Shown here in pieces: positions 55,074 to 63,912 of a stretch of DNA of 64,000 nt. Below the pieces are notes generated by a model that saw only the letters and a list, made by a program, of their open reading frames with translations, was not told where the DNA came from and did no database searches. Origin of the DNA: Pseudonocardia oroxyli (GTDB taxonomy: Bacteria; Actinomycetota; Actinomycetes; Mycobacteriales; Pseudonocardiaceae); assembly GCF_900102195.1 (NCBI RefSeq), contig NZ_FNBE01000019.1:93347-157346 (forward strand), read 5' to 3'. The stretch's first letter is position 1; every line of letters starts with the position of its first letter. Position numbers and translations under genes: made by a program.

Positions 55074-56162
55074 TCACAGCTCGCCCGCCAACCACGCCCG
55101 CACCCGGTCGGGACCCCACCCGGCGGCCATGGCGGCCCGCAGGTCGCGGGCCAGCCGATGGTTCGGCCGGACCCGCTCCGCCCGTTCCAGGGCGATGTCG
55201 GCGAGCGCCCCGGCGCCCCGCGCCAGCGCGCACACGGCGAGCAGCACGGCCGGGTCGGCGGCCGCGGGCCCGCGGCAGGTGCGCGCGAGCGCGGCCCAGA
55301 GCTGCTCGGCCGCCGGGGCGTCCGGGCCCGTGCAGACGCTCAGGCACCGGTCCCGGAACGCCGCACGCCGAAACGCCGAGGTCATGATCCGGACCAGCTG
55401 CGCGTCGACCACCAACCGGTTCGCCGACGCGGCGTCCAGCGCGGCCCGCAGCGCGTGCTCCGGTTCGGCGGGCCACCGCGGCGCGCCGCGGACCCCGGCC
55501 GACCGGTCCTCGGCACCCCCGACGGGCTCCCGGGCGGGCTCGGCGGCGGCGACGAGGTGTTCGAGCTCCTCCCGGGAGCGGTAGACCACGGTGCCCTGGG
55601 CCACCGCGGTGGCCGCCAGCTCGGTCCCCGCCGGGTCCGGCAGCCGCCCCGCGCAGCCGCAGCCCTGCAGGGGGTAGCAGCACCACGGCGCCCCCGGCTC
55701 CAGCTCGGCGACCCACGCGACGGTGGGCACGGCGACCCCGGCGTCCGCCAGGGCGAGCACCGCCTCCGCCGCCACGTCCACCCGCGGCGGCGCCCCCTCG
55801 GCCACCAGGGCCGGGGCCGGTCCGCCCCCGACCACGACCACCGCGGCCGCCGCGGGCCGTTCGCGGGCGACGGCCACTGCCGCGCTCGCGCACACCGACG
55901 CCCGCAGCGCGTCCTCACCGGGGGGCGGGAGATCGACGCGCAGGGTCAGCCCGACGCGCCTGCCCGTGGCCCCACCCAACGCGACGACGACCAACGAGTC
56001 CCGCGGGCGGAACCCGAGGAGCACGGGCAGACCGGCGAGCAGACCGGCGGTCCCGACGCTCACGACCGCGTCGGGTTCGGGGGCGGGCCCGGCATCGGGC
56101 ACGGACGGTGGGGTGGGTGCCGAGGGGGTGGGTCCTGAGGGGGTGGGTACTGAGGAGGTCAT
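55074..56162 (-). CDS. DUF4192 family protein
   Basis: A 362-residue protein of the actinobacterial DUF4192 family. After a Pro/Thr-rich N-terminus with short repeats (PTPSGPTPSAPT) come GLLAGLPVLLGFRPRDSLVVVAL and VGLTLRVDLPP. Further on are CCYPLQGCGCAGRLPDP, AATAVAQGTVVYRSREEL, and a C-terminal LARDLRAAMAAGWGPD. Function unknown; the N-terminal pattern resembles the DnaA/sigma-factor neighbourhood genes of actinobacteria. It ends 12 bp from the convergent galE stop and starts divergently from sthA. Confidence 0.75.
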   Translation of the reverse strand: MTSSVPTPSGPTPSAPTPPSVPDAGPAPEPDAVVSVGTAGLLAGLPVLLGFRPRDSLVVVALGGATGRRVGLTLRVDLPPPGEDALRASVCASAAVAVARERPAAAAVVVVGGGPAPALVAEGAPPRVDVAAEAVLALADAGVAVPTVAWVAELEPGAPWCCYPLQGCGCAGRLPDPAGTELAATAVAQGTVVYRSREELEHLVAAAEPAREPVGGAEDRSAGVRGAPRWPAEPEHALRAALDAASANRLVVDAQLVRIMTSAFRRAAFRDRCLSVCTGPDAPAAEQLWAALARTCRGPAAADPAVLLAVCALARGAGALADIALERAERVRPNHRLARDLRAAMAAGWGPDRVRAWLAGEL

Positions 56163-56387
56163 GGCGCCACCGTGCGCGAGACCGCGGACCGTCTCCAGAC
56201 CGGTGCGAGCGGGCTGTGGACAACCCGTCGAAACGGTGTCACGGAACCCGGGGTGTGGAGGAACCGCGCGCGGGCGCCGCCGAGGCGGTCGTCTGGTCGT
56301 CGCGGAGATGTAACGTCGTCTGCTTGCCCCCGTCCCCGGAGCCGGGGAGGCTTCCCGAGAGGCGCGGGACGGACGGAGGGACGGTCG

Positions 56388-57797
56388 GTGTACGACTACG
56401 ACCTGCTGGTGATCGGCTCGGGCCCCGGCGGCCAGAAGGCCGCCATCGCGGCGGCCAAGCTCGGGAAACGGGTGGCGATCGCCGAGCGCCGCGACATGAT
56501 GGGCGGCGTCTGCGTCAACACCGGGACGATCCCGTCGAAGACCCTGCGCGAGGCCGTCCTGTACCTGACGGGGTTCGCGCAGCGCGAGATGTACGGCGCG
56601 AGCTACCGGGTCAAGTCGGAGATCACCATCGCGGACCTGCTGGCGCGCACCCAGCACGTCGTCGGGCGCGAGGTGGAGATCATCCGCAACCAGCTGCTGC
56701 GCAACCACGTCGACATCCTGGGCGGCACCGCCCACTTCGACGACCCGCACACCGTCACCGTGCAGGGCACGGACCGGGGCGACCACGCCACCGTCACCGC
56801 CGACAAGATCGTCATCGCCACCGGGACCCGGCCCGCGCGCCCGCCGGAGGTCGAGTTCGACGACGTCGAGTACCACGTGGTGGACTCGGACGCGGTGCTG
56901 CAGCTGCACCGCATCCCCACCTCGATGGTCGTCGTCGGCGCCGGGGTGATCGGCATCGAGTACGCCAGCATGTTCGCCGCGCTCGGGACCAAGGTGACCG
57001 TCGTCGAGCGGCGCGGGAACCTGCTGGAGTTCTGCGATCCCGAGGTCGTGGAGTCGCTGAAGTTCCACCTGCGCGACCAGGGCCTGTCCTTCCGCTTCGG
57101 CGAGGAGGTGAGCCGCGTGGAGAACACCGCGCGGGGCACCATCACCACGCTGGCCAGCGGGAAGAAGATCCCCGCGGACATGGTGATGTACTCCGCCGGG
57201 CGCCAGGGCGTGACGGACGAGCTCGCCCTCGACAAGGCGAACCTGAGCGCGGACGCGCGCGGGCGGATCTCGGTGGACCAGCACTACCGCACCGAGGTCG
57301 AGCACATCTACGCGGTCGGCGACGTGATCGGCTTCCCGGCGCTGGCGGCGACGAGCATGGACCAGGGGCGGCTGGCCGCCTACCACGCGTTCGGCGAGCC
57401 GGCCCGGGAGCTGCACGGGCTGCAGCCGATCGGCATCTACACGGTCCCGGAGATCAGCTACGTCGGGAAGACCGAGGCGGAGCTGACCAAGGAGGCCGTT
57501 CCGTACGAGGTGGGCATGTCCCGGTACCGCGAGCTGGCCCGCGGCGCGATCGTCGGCGACTCCTACGGGATGCTGAAGCTGCTGGTCAGCACCGAGGACC
57601 GCACCCTGCTCGGGGTGCACGTGTTCGGCACCAACGCTACCGACCTCGTGCACATCGGGCAGGCGATCATGGGGTGCGGCGGGACCGTCGACTACCTGGT
57701 CGACGCGGTGCTGAACTACCCGACCCTCTCGGAGGCCTACAAGGTCGCCGCCCTGGACGTCACCAACAAGATCCGCGCGCTGGAGTCGTATCGCTAG
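56388..57797 (+). CDS. sthA: Soluble pyridine nucleotide transhydrogenase
   Basis: Flavoprotein balancing NADPH and NADH, 469 residues, relative of dihydrolipoyl dehydrogenase. FAD motif IGSGPGGQKAAI, then GGVCVNTGTIPSKTLREAV: the position of the second redox Cys is Thr, as in SthA, so it cannot form the Lpd disulfide. GAGVIGIEYASMFAALG gives the NAD(P) fold and YAVGDVIGFP the FAD end. GTG 56388 follows GGACGGAGGG. A TAACGT (56311-56316) is a candidate -10 box, giving a leader of about 65 nt. It is divergent from the DUF4192 gene. Confidence 0.9.
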   Translation: MYDYDLLVIGSGPGGQKAAIAAAKLGKRVAIAERRDMMGGVCVNTGTIPSKTLREAVLYLTGFAQREMYGASYRVKSEITIADLLARTQHVVGREVEIIRNQLLRNHVDILGGTAHFDDPHTVTVQGTDRGDHATVTADKIVIATGTRPARPPEVEFDDVEYHVVDSDAVLQLHRIPTSMVVVGAGVIGIEYASMFAALGTKVTVVERRGNLLEFCDPEVVESLKFHLRDQGLSFRFGEEVSRVENTARGTITTLASGKKIPADMVMYSAGRQGVTDELALDKANLSADARGRISVDQHYRTEVEHIYAVGDVIGFPALAATSMDQGRLAAYHAFGEPARELHGLQPIGIYTVPEISYVGKTEAELTKEAVPYEVGMSRYRELARGAIVGDSYGMLKLLVSTEDRTLLGVHVFGTNATDLVHIGQAIMGCGGTVDYLVDAVLNYPTLSEAYKVAALDVTNKIRALESYR

Positions 57798-57804
57798 CGC
57801 CGCA

Positions 57805-58803
57805 CTACGTGTAGCCGATCCCGTGCTCGTCGAGCCAGGGCTTCGGGTTGATCTTCGTGCCGCCCGGCGTGGTGACCTCGATGTGCAGGTGCGGCCCGGT
57901 GGACTGGCCGCGGTTGCCGACCTCGGCGATCTGCTCGCCCTTGGCCACCTGCTGACCGACGCTCACGAACGACCGGTTGATGTGGCCGTAGGTGGTGATG
58001 GTGCCGTCCGCGTGCTGCACCCGGACCCAGAGGCCGAAGCCGCTGGCCGGGCCGGAGCTGATCACAGTGCCCGCGAGCGGCACGTGGATCGGGGTGCCGA
58101 TCGGCGCCGCGATGTCCAACCCCATGTGCGAGGCCCCGCCGCGCAGGCCGAACCCGCTGCTCACGCGGCCGACGAGCATCTGGATGCCCCCGGCGGCGGA
58201 GGCCGAGGCGCCGACCCTCGCCAGCTCGTCGGCCTGGCGCTTCGCCTCGGCCTCGGCGGCCTGGCGGGCGGCCTCCGCCTCCGCTGCGGCCTTGCGGGCG
58301 GCGTCCGCGGCGGCCTGGTGCAGGTCGGCGGCCTTCACGACGTCCGCGACCACGTCCGCGCCGGTGACGGTGCCCGGGGCGCCGACGGCGGGCGGGGCGG
58401 CGACCGGGGCCAGCGGGATCCGCACGGCACGGCCACCGAGCTCGGCGACCTCGGCGATCCCCGGGCCGGTCACCGGGGGCTCGGCGAGCGCGGTCGGGTC
58501 CGGGGCGGTGGTGAAGGTGGCGGCCAGCTCGGTGACGCCGGCCTGCAGGGCGTTGGCGCCCGCCTCGAAGTCCGGCAGTGCGCCGGTGTAGGCGGCCTGC
58601 CCGGCGGCGGCGACCACGCCGCCCGCGGCGACGACGGCGGCCATGCGCCACTGGAGGGACCGGTCGGTGAGCGCACCGGTCGCGAGAGTGGTGAGGGGGA
58701 ACGCCGTCCGCAGTCCGCCGCCCCCCGCCGGCGCCGCGAGTGCGGCGGCCGGCGGGGATCCGGCGATCGTGCGACGGCTCCGGGGGGAGCGATGCCGTGC
58801 CAC
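57805..58803 (-). CDS. M23 peptidase with N-terminal anchor and coiled coil
   Basis: A 332-residue cell-wall hydrolase-like protein. A cytoplasmic basic tail and one membrane helix (about 57-75) are followed by a Pro/Ala-rich region and an Ala/Glu coiled coil (about 155-195). The C-terminal LytM/M23 domain is complete: SSGFGLRGGASHMGLDIAAP with HxxxD, and GQSTGPHLHIEV with HxH. It probably cuts peptidoglycan peptides. GTG 58803 is preceded by GGAAAGG; the open frame upstream (to 59523) is rejected. Its promoter is probably the TAGCGT at 58922-58927. It converges on sthA with 7 bp between stops. Confidence 0.8.
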   Translation of the reverse strand: MARHRSPRSRRTIAGSPPAAALAAPAGGGGLRTAFPLTTLATGALTDRSLQWRMAAVVAAGGVVAAAGQAAYTGALPDFEAGANALQAGVTELAATFTTAPDPTALAEPPVTGPGIAEVAELGGRAVRIPLAPVAAPPAVGAPGTVTGADVVADVVKAADLHQAAADAARKAAAEAEAARQAAEAEAKRQADELARVGASASAAGGIQMLVGRVSSGFGLRGGASHMGLDIAAPIGTPIHVPLAGTVISSGPASGFGLWVRVQHADGTITTYGHINRSFVSVGQQVAKGEQIAEVGNRGQSTGPHLHIEVTTPGGTKINPKPWLDEHGIGYT

Positions 58804-59249
58804 GATCAACCTTTCCGTGGATCGGGCGAGGCCGGACGTTCCGGTCGGGGGTCCGGAGCCGGGCCGGTCGGGGGAGTCGACCCGGGTGTCCTCTTCGTGA
58901 CCTCGTCGTGATCCGAGGAGGACGCTAGCCGGTCCACCGGGCGTCGGCCCCACGCGGTTGCGTCCGGCGAGACGGGAGGATCGAGCGGCGCGGCGAACGG
59001 CGGGGAAGCCCGAGGCCCGGCGTGTCGGCGCAGGCACGCCGCATTCGGGCCTGCCGTTCGGCGCAGCGATCGGCATCGCCGCCCGCTCGGCGCGCCTCTG
59101 AGCAGCGGAGACGTCGCTCTGCGTATCCACGACGTGGCGCGGGCCACGAGGGTGGCGCGGCGCGGACGCGACGAACGGTGTTCTGCGACGCGCGCCACAA
59201 GATCGGGAACGCGGGATCCGTGCGTCGTCAAGTGCCCCGGGCGCGCCCG
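58804..59249 (-). promoter_or_regulatory. Long leader/intergenic region upstream of the M23 gene
   Basis: 446 bp with no gene on either strand. A reverse-strand TAGCGT (58922-58927) implies a transcript with a leader of about 110 nt before the M23 GTG. Just inside the leader two TCACGA copies lie 11 bp apart (58895-58911 region), a spacing of one helical turn that could bind a response regulator such as MtrA. I looked for the c-di-AMP ydaO riboswitch often found before such genes and did not see it. 58930-59249 otherwise shows nothing recognisable. Confidence 0.4.
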
Positions 59250-59768
59250 CTACCGGGTCACCGCGGCGAGGATCTCGGGCAGCGCCGCGTCCGCGAGCGC
59301 CCGCAGCTCGGCGTCCGTGCGGTCCTGGATCGGGTGCGAGACGAACACGGCGGGCACCGCGCGGTAGCCCAGCGCCGACGCCTGCGCGGCCGCGGCCACG
59401 ACGAACTCCGTGGACGCGAGGAAGGCCGCGATGACGCCCCGGCCCTCGAGGGCGGCGAAGTCGTGCACACTGCACGACGTGCACGAGCCTCAATCGGCGA
59501 GGGCCTCGATGACGACGTCGCACTCGGTGGTGATCTCCCGCCTCAGGTCCGGCGGCATCGGCTTGGTGAAGGTCGGTTTGGCGTAGCGCCGCACCGTGAT
59601 CCCCCGCTCGGCCAGCAGCTCCGCCACCCGGTCGAGGAAGACGTCGCCGCGCGCCTTGGAGATGTCGAGCAGGCCCACCCGCAGCCCGTCCAGCGAGGCG
59701 GGCCGGTCCAGGGCGGTGCGGCTGTCCGCCGTCGACTCGTCCGTCGGGTCCAGGATCTCTAGCGCCAC
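59250..59768 (-). CDS. UGSC-family selenoprotein (in-frame UGA = Sec93)
   Basis: The frame from GTG 59768 reads 92 codons, meets TGA (59490-59492), then continues open for 79 codons to a true TAG at 59250. Around the TGA the protein reads VVIEALAD-U-GSCTSCSVHDF, the UGSC signature of a known selenoprotein family. The N-terminal half has LDGLRVGLLDISKARGDVFLD and the C-terminal half an alpha/beta pattern (VPAVFVSHPIQDRTD), so the protein looks intact at 172 residues with Sec93 and Cys96 and Cys99. A SECIS-like hairpin follows the UGA. Function unknown, probably redox. It overlaps the end of the decayed partner gene upstream. Confidence 0.85.
59460..59478 (-). promoter_or_regulatory. Bacterial SECIS-like hairpin
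   Basis: On the reverse strand GTCGTGCA-GTG-TGCACGAC forms a perfect 8-bp stem with a 3-nt loop, covering nucleotides 15-33 counted from the U of UGA. The loop G and U fall at positions 23 and 24, the same as the SelB-contacting G23-U24 of the E. coli fdhF SECIS. Fold is by eye only. Confidence 0.65.
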
Positions 59769-60603
59769 GGGTCGACCTCCCTCGTCACGGGCGCGCTGCC
59801 ACCGGGGCCGCCCGCCCACCCCCCGATGACGGCCGAGAACATCCCGGCGCCGCCACCGGCGTACATGATCATGTAGCCGCCCGGCCGGAACTTGGGCAGC
59901 GGTCGGTCCGCTCCCCCGCCGGGCATCCCCTCGTCGATCCCGCCCGCCCCGCGGGCGATCTCCGCGCGGTCCAGCAGCAACCGCGCGTCGAGCTCGCGGT
60001 GCAGCCGGGCCCGGTCCCAGCCCGCCTCCCGGAAGGTCCGGCCGTGCTCGGGGCTGAGCACCAGCGAGGCGTCGAACCCGCCCGCCAGCCTCCAGTGGCA
60101 GACCGACCGCAGGGCCTGCGCGAGCGAGCCGGCGAGGGACTCCGGCGTGCGCGAGATCTAGTCCTCCAGCTCGTCCTCGAGCTCGGCGATCTGCAGCCGC
60201 CGGGACCGCAGCGACCCCTCCTTGGCCCGGACGAGCAGCGCGTCGGCCAGGTCCGGGTCCAGGGTCCGCGAACCGCAGCCCGGGCGGTGCTCGGGCAGCT
60301 CCGCGCCGAGCTCCGGGACCCCGGTGAAGTCCTGCCACTGCTCCCGCAGCCAGCCGACGATCCGCCCGGTCTCGCGCCCGTCCTCGAACCGGACGAGCGT
60401 CGGGACGGTCTCGACCTCGAGCGCGAGGCCGCCGTCCAACGCCGTGTCGTCCCGCCGGTCGGCAAGTCCGGGTCGTCCTGGGTGAACACCGCGACCTGCG
60501 GCAACGCGGCCAACACCGGTTCCACCAGCCGGCAGGTGGGGCAGTCCGCCTTCACCACGGCGACGAACCCGTCGGTGGGAAGTGCGCGGGTCGGCGTCGA
60601 CAC
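59759..60603 (-). pseudogene. Decayed thioredoxin-like partner of the UGSC protein
   Basis: Three pieces of one gene are visible. From GTG 60603 a thioredoxin-like start (VAVVKADCPTCRLVEPVL, CPTC motif) runs to LPTGG. The frame then shifts at a GGG run near 60454 (one G appears missing) and continues as DDTALDGGLALEVETVPTLV to ELEDELED, where TAG stands at 60158-60160. The same frame continues as ISRTPESLAGSLAQALRSV to a C-terminal AGGGAGMFSAVIGGWAGG, ending at 59759. In relatives as I recall them, about 240 residues separate the last two pieces, so an internal deletion is likely. The partner is probably non-functional. Confidence 0.65.
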
Positions 60604-60695
60604 CTCGCACGGTGGCCGGGCGGACGGCCGCCGGGTAGCTCCCGCCGCTCACTCGGCGGTTGTGGCCGAGGACCGCCCGATGGCCTACTGGATCG

Positions 60696-61466
60696 GTGCG
60701 CGCTCTCCGCCGGACGGTCGTCCCGCTCGTGCTGGCCCTCGCGGCCGCGCTGGCGGTCGCCCCGGCGGCGACCGCAGCCGCGGCCGCACCGGTGGACTAC
60801 GTGGCGCTCGGTGACTCCTACGCCGCGGGGGTGGGCGCGGGCACGGGCCCGTGCGGGCGCACCGACGCCTCCTACCCGGCCCGGTACGCCGCGCGGGAGG
60901 GCGTCCGGTCCTTCACGTTCGTCGCCTGCAGCGGCGCCACCACCGCGGGCGTCCTGGCGGACCAGGTCCGGGCGGTGTCCCGGGCGACCGACCTCGTCAC
61001 GATCACGGTGGGCGGCAACGACAGCGGGTTCGGGCCGGTGCTCGCCCGCTGCGCGACGGCACCCTCGGACGCGGACTGCGACCAGGCCGTCCGGGCCGGC
61101 GAGCGGATCGCCCGGTACGTGGTGCCGTCGACGGTCGCGGGCGTGGTCTGGGCCGTGCGGGCGCAGGCCCCGAAGGCGCGGGTCGTGGTGCTCGGCTACC
61201 CGCACCTGTTCGGCGCGGGGACCTCGTGCCCGCTCACCCAGGCCCGCCGCGACCGGATCGACGCGGGCGCGGACGTCCTCAACGCCCAGCTCGCGGAGAG
61301 CGTGCAGCGGTGGGGCGCGGAGTTCGTGGACGTCCGCGCGGCCTTCGCGGGCCACGGCCTCTGCTCGGCGGACCCGTGGATCGTCGGCCCCGGCTCCCCC
61401 GGCGCCTTCCACCCGACGGCCACGGGGTACGCCCGCGGCTACCTGCCCGCGCTCGCGCGGTCCTGA
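60696..61466 (+). CDS. Secreted SGNH (GDSL-like) hydrolase
   Basis: A 256-residue exported esterase of the SGNH family. After a signal peptide (VPLVLALAAALAVAPAATA) come block I VALGDSYAAGVG, block II VACSGATT, block III ITVGGNDSGFGP and block V GAFHPTATGY, so Ser, Gly, Asn and His are all present. Six Cys suggest three disulfides, as in the actinobacterial lipase class. GTG 60696 gives a normal signal peptide; TTG 60660 is an alternative. It is divergent from the decayed UGSC partner. Its last 28 bases overlap the convergent membrane-protein gene. Confidence 0.85.
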   Translation: MRALRRTVVPLVLALAAALAVAPAATAAAAAPVDYVALGDSYAAGVGAGTGPCGRTDASYPARYAAREGVRSFTFVACSGATTAGVLADQVRAVSRATDLVTITVGGNDSGFGPVLARCATAPSDADCDQAVRAGERIARYVVPSTVAGVVWAVRAQAPKARVVVLGYPHLFGAGTSCPLTQARRDRIDAGADVLNAQLAESVQRWGAEFVDVRAAFAGHGLCSADPWIVGPGSPGAFHPTATGYARGYLPALARS

Positions 61467-61894
61467 CCGTCCCCGGCGCCCAGCAGTCCCTGCGGGCCGC
61501 GGAGCCGGACGGGCCGCAACGCCACCCCCAGCGGCACGAGCACGGCGGCCGCCACCACCGCGCCCACCAGCACGGTCAGCGCGCCGATCACCCACAGCCC
61601 GGAGTCGTCCGTCGCCGCGGCCGTGAGCCCCCACGCGGCGGTGAAGGACACTGGCATCAGGGTCCCGACCAGCCAGGCGGGCAGCCACCGCGGCGCGAGG
61701 ATCGCCAGCACCGCCGCGGTGACCGCGGTGCCCGCGACCTGCCACGGGGCGAACCGCTCGAGCCCGGGCGCGAGTGCCGCCCACCCCGACCACAGCAGCC
61801 AGGACGCGGCGGTGAGCAGCACGAGGGCCGCGGCCCCGACCAGCCGTCGGGGGCCGCGCAGCAGAGCTGCGGTCACGGGCGGTACTCCGGTCAT
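61439..61894 (-). CDS. Small integral membrane protein, 151 aa
   Basis: A 151-residue protein with four predicted helices (about 15-35, 50-70, 80-100, 105-130) and short basic ends. No family recognised. ATG 61894 follows GGGGAAG at about 9 nt; a GTG at 61942 is an alternative. Its C-terminal codons overlap the convergent SGNH hydrolase by 28 bp. It lies 57 bp from the MFS gene on the same strand and may be co-transcribed with it. Confidence 0.55.
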   Translation of the reverse strand: MTGVPPVTAALLRGPRRLVGAAALVLLTAASWLLWSGWAALAPGLERFAPWQVAGTAVTAAVLAILAPRWLPAWLVGTLMPVSFTAAWGLTAAATDDSGLWVIGALTVLVGAVVAAAVLVPLGVALRPVRLRGPQGLLGAGDGQDRASAGR

Positions 61895-61951
61895 GACGCC
61901 CAGCTTCCCCGCGATCCCACCCGCCCGCCTCCGTAGGATCACGGACGGGTG

Positions 61952-63214
61952 TCAGACGACGCGGGGTCGCCCCGCGGCCACGCCCGCGAGGAGCTGGCCC
62001 ACCAGCGCCGCGACCAGGACGGTCAGCGAGAGGGTCCAGGAGCCCGTGGCGTCGTGCAGGAGACCGACGAGCATCGGCCCGGTGGAGGCGATCAGGTAGC
62101 CGAAGCCCTGAGCCATCGCGGACAGCCCGGCGGCGGTCTCGGGGCCCACGGCACGCAGCGCGATCGCCGTCATGGCCAGCCCGAACGCGGTGAACCCCGA
62201 GCCCAGCAGCAGCGCCCAGAGCCACGGCAGGGTGGCGGGCGCCAGCATGAGCCCGACCGCGCCGACGATCGGGGGCACCGCGATGAGGGCGTTCCACCCC
62301 GACTGGCTGCGCCTGCGCGCCGCGAGCGCGGGCACGAGCAGGCTGAACGGGACCGCGACGAGCGAGGCCAGGCTGAGCATCACCCCGGCGGCCCCCTTGG
62401 ACAGGCCCGCGTCCTGGTAGATCTCCGGCAGCCAGCCCATCACGACGTAGGCGAGGAAGGACTGCAAGCCCATGAACGCGGTCACCGACCACGCCACGCG
62501 GCTGCGCAGCAACCGCCGCCAGGGCACGGGCGGAGCCTCCTGCGTACCCGCGGGGGCGGTCCGGTGACGGGCGCCGACCGCCCACACCACGAGTGCCACC
62601 AGGGCCAGGCCCGACCACAGCACGAGCGCCTGGCGCCAGCCGCCCGCGGGCCCCTCGAGCACCGGGGTCACGGCCGAGCCGAGGGCACCGCTGCCCTGCA
62701 GCGCCGCGGTGTAGAGCCCGGTCATCAACCCGACCCGCCCGGCGAACGACTCCTTGACCACGACCGGGACCAGCACGTTCGCCAGGGCGATCCCGGCGCA
62801 CGCGACGAACGTGCCGCCGAGCATCACGGCCGGACCACCCCAGACCCGCACCGCCAGCCCGAGCGCCAGCGCCACCAACGCGAACCCGATGGCCCGCGCC
62901 AGGCCGATCCGCCGCGCCACGGCGGGCGCGGCGAGCCCCGCGAAGGCGAAGCAGAGCGTCGGTGCGGTGGTCAGCAGGCTGGTCCAGGCGGCCGAGGCCC
63001 CGAGTCCGCCGCGGACGTCGCCGAGCAGGGAGGACGCGCTGGTCACCGCCGCCCGCAGGTTCAGCGCGGCCAGCACCACACCGACCGCGAGGAGCACGGT
63101 CCCGCGCAACGGTCCGATCCGGGCGAGCCTGCCCTCGGCGGCCGCCTCCCCCGCGAGCTCCGGGAACACCTTGCCTTCGGACACGCCGGAGCTGCCCGCC
63201 TCACCCACTGCCAT
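61952..63214 (-). CDS. MFS transporter, CynX/NimT type
   Basis: A 420-residue major facilitator with twelve helices. Typical of the CynX/NimT (cyanate / 2-nitroimidazole) group: LAALNLRAAVTSASSLL at the N-terminus and VGLMTGLYTAALQGSGALGS in the middle. Substrate unknown; anions or small drugs are usual. I chose ATG 63214 because the earlier ATG at 63235 would put the dyad operator inside the coding region; the longer form adds seven residues. It is divergent from the GntR gene, its likely regulator. Confidence 0.85.
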   Translation of the reverse strand: MAVGEAGSSGVSEGKVFPELAGEAAAEGRLARIGPLRGTVLLAVGVVLAALNLRAAVTSASSLLGDVRGGLGASAAWTSLLTTAPTLCFAFAGLAAPAVARRIGLARAIGFALVALALGLAVRVWGGPAVMLGGTFVACAGIALANVLVPVVVKESFAGRVGLMTGLYTAALQGSGALGSAVTPVLEGPAGGWRQALVLWSGLALVALVVWAVGARHRTAPAGTQEAPPVPWRRLLRSRVAWSVTAFMGLQSFLAYVVMGWLPEIYQDAGLSKGAAGVMLSLASLVAVPFSLLVPALAARRRSQSGWNALIAVPPIVGAVGLMLAPATLPWLWALLLGSGFTAFGLAMTAIALRAVGPETAAGLSAMAQGFGYLIASTGPMLVGLLHDATGSWTLSLTVLVAALVGQLLAGVAAGRPRVV

Positions 63215-63222
63215 ACCCAGTA

Positions 63223-63246
63223 GTCTGTCAGACATCCGATGTTCGG
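63223..63246. promoter_or_regulatory. Nested dyads, likely GntR operator
   Basis: The MFS/GntR divergent gap holds three overlapping dyads: GTCTG-T-CAGAC (63223-63233), ACAT-CCG-ATGT (63232-63242) and CCGA-TGT-TCGG (63236-63246). FadR-type GntR proteins bind short dyads in such gaps. Which of the three is used is not known. Confidence 0.5.
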
Positions 63247-63261
63247 ACGAAAGGATCCGCT

Positions 63262-63912
63262 ATGCCTCTCGCCACCACCCGGCGCACCGGGCTCGTGGAC
63301 CAGGCGATCGCGCAGCTGCGCGCGGTCGTGGGCACGGACTGGCCGGTCGGCACCCGGATCCCGCCGGAACCCGAGCTGGCGGCCACCCTCGGAGTCGGCC
63401 GGAACACCGTGCGCGAGGCCGTCCGGGCGCTCGCGCACGCGGGCATTCTCGAGGTCCGCCAGGGCGACGGCACCTACGTGCGCGCGACCAGCGAGATCTC
63501 CGGGGCGCTGCGCAGGCTCGCGGGCACCGAGCTGCGCGAGGTCCTCGAGGTGCGGCGCATGATCGAGTCCGAGGGCGCCCGGCTCGCCGCCCGCCATCGC
63601 ACGGCCGCGGACCTGACCGCCCTCGAGGCCGCCATGGCCGAGTGCGTGCAGGCCGACGGGCAGGTGGCGTTCGTCGACGCGGACCTGCGGTTCCACCAGC
63701 TCGTGCTCACCGCCGCGCACAACGCCGTGCTCGCCGAGCTCTACCGCGGGCTGACCGAGGTGGTGCACGCCAGCGTCGCGGCGGTGGCCGCCGCCCACCC
63801 GTTCACGTGCCACACGGGCCTGCTCGCAGCGATCCGGGCGGGCGACGGCGAGGCCGCGGCGGCCGAGGCCCGGGACTTCCTGGACGCGGCACTGGACGGC
63901 GGGGGCGCCTAG
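63262..63912 (+). CDS. FadR-subfamily GntR regulator
   Basis: A 216-residue regulator. The winged helix (about 8-75: IPPEPELAATLGVGRNTVREA, then LEVRQGDGTYV) is followed by an FCD domain with the metal-binding pattern RRMIESEGARLAA, DLRFHQLV and a late His in FTCHTGLLAAI. It therefore belongs to the FadR/FCD group that senses small carboxylates or similar ligands. ATG 63262 is preceded by AAAGGA. It faces the CynX-type MFS gene and probably represses it. Confidence 0.88.
   Translation: MPLATTRRTGLVDQAIAQLRAVVGTDWPVGTRIPPEPELAATLGVGRNTVREAVRALAHAGILEVRQGDGTYVRATSEISGALRRLAGTELREVLEVRRMIESEGARLAARHRTAADLTALEAAMAECVQADGQVAFVDADLRFHQLVLTAAHNAVLAELYRGLTEVVHASVAAVAAAHPFTCHTGLLAAIRAGDGEAAAAEARDFLDAALDGGGA

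Noticed and set aside
56388..57797. Second dihydrolipoyl dehydrogenase
   Set aside because: The second redox Cys is Thr (CVNTGT), which points to SthA.
58804..59249. c-di-AMP (ydaO) riboswitch upstream of the M23 gene
   Set aside because: Expected in this context in actinobacteria, but the conserved GGGGGAGCC and AACCCG-type segments are not there.
59490..59492. TGA as an ordinary nonsense mutation
   Set aside because: The codon is exactly the U of the UGSC motif and a SECIS-like stem-loop follows with the expected spacing.
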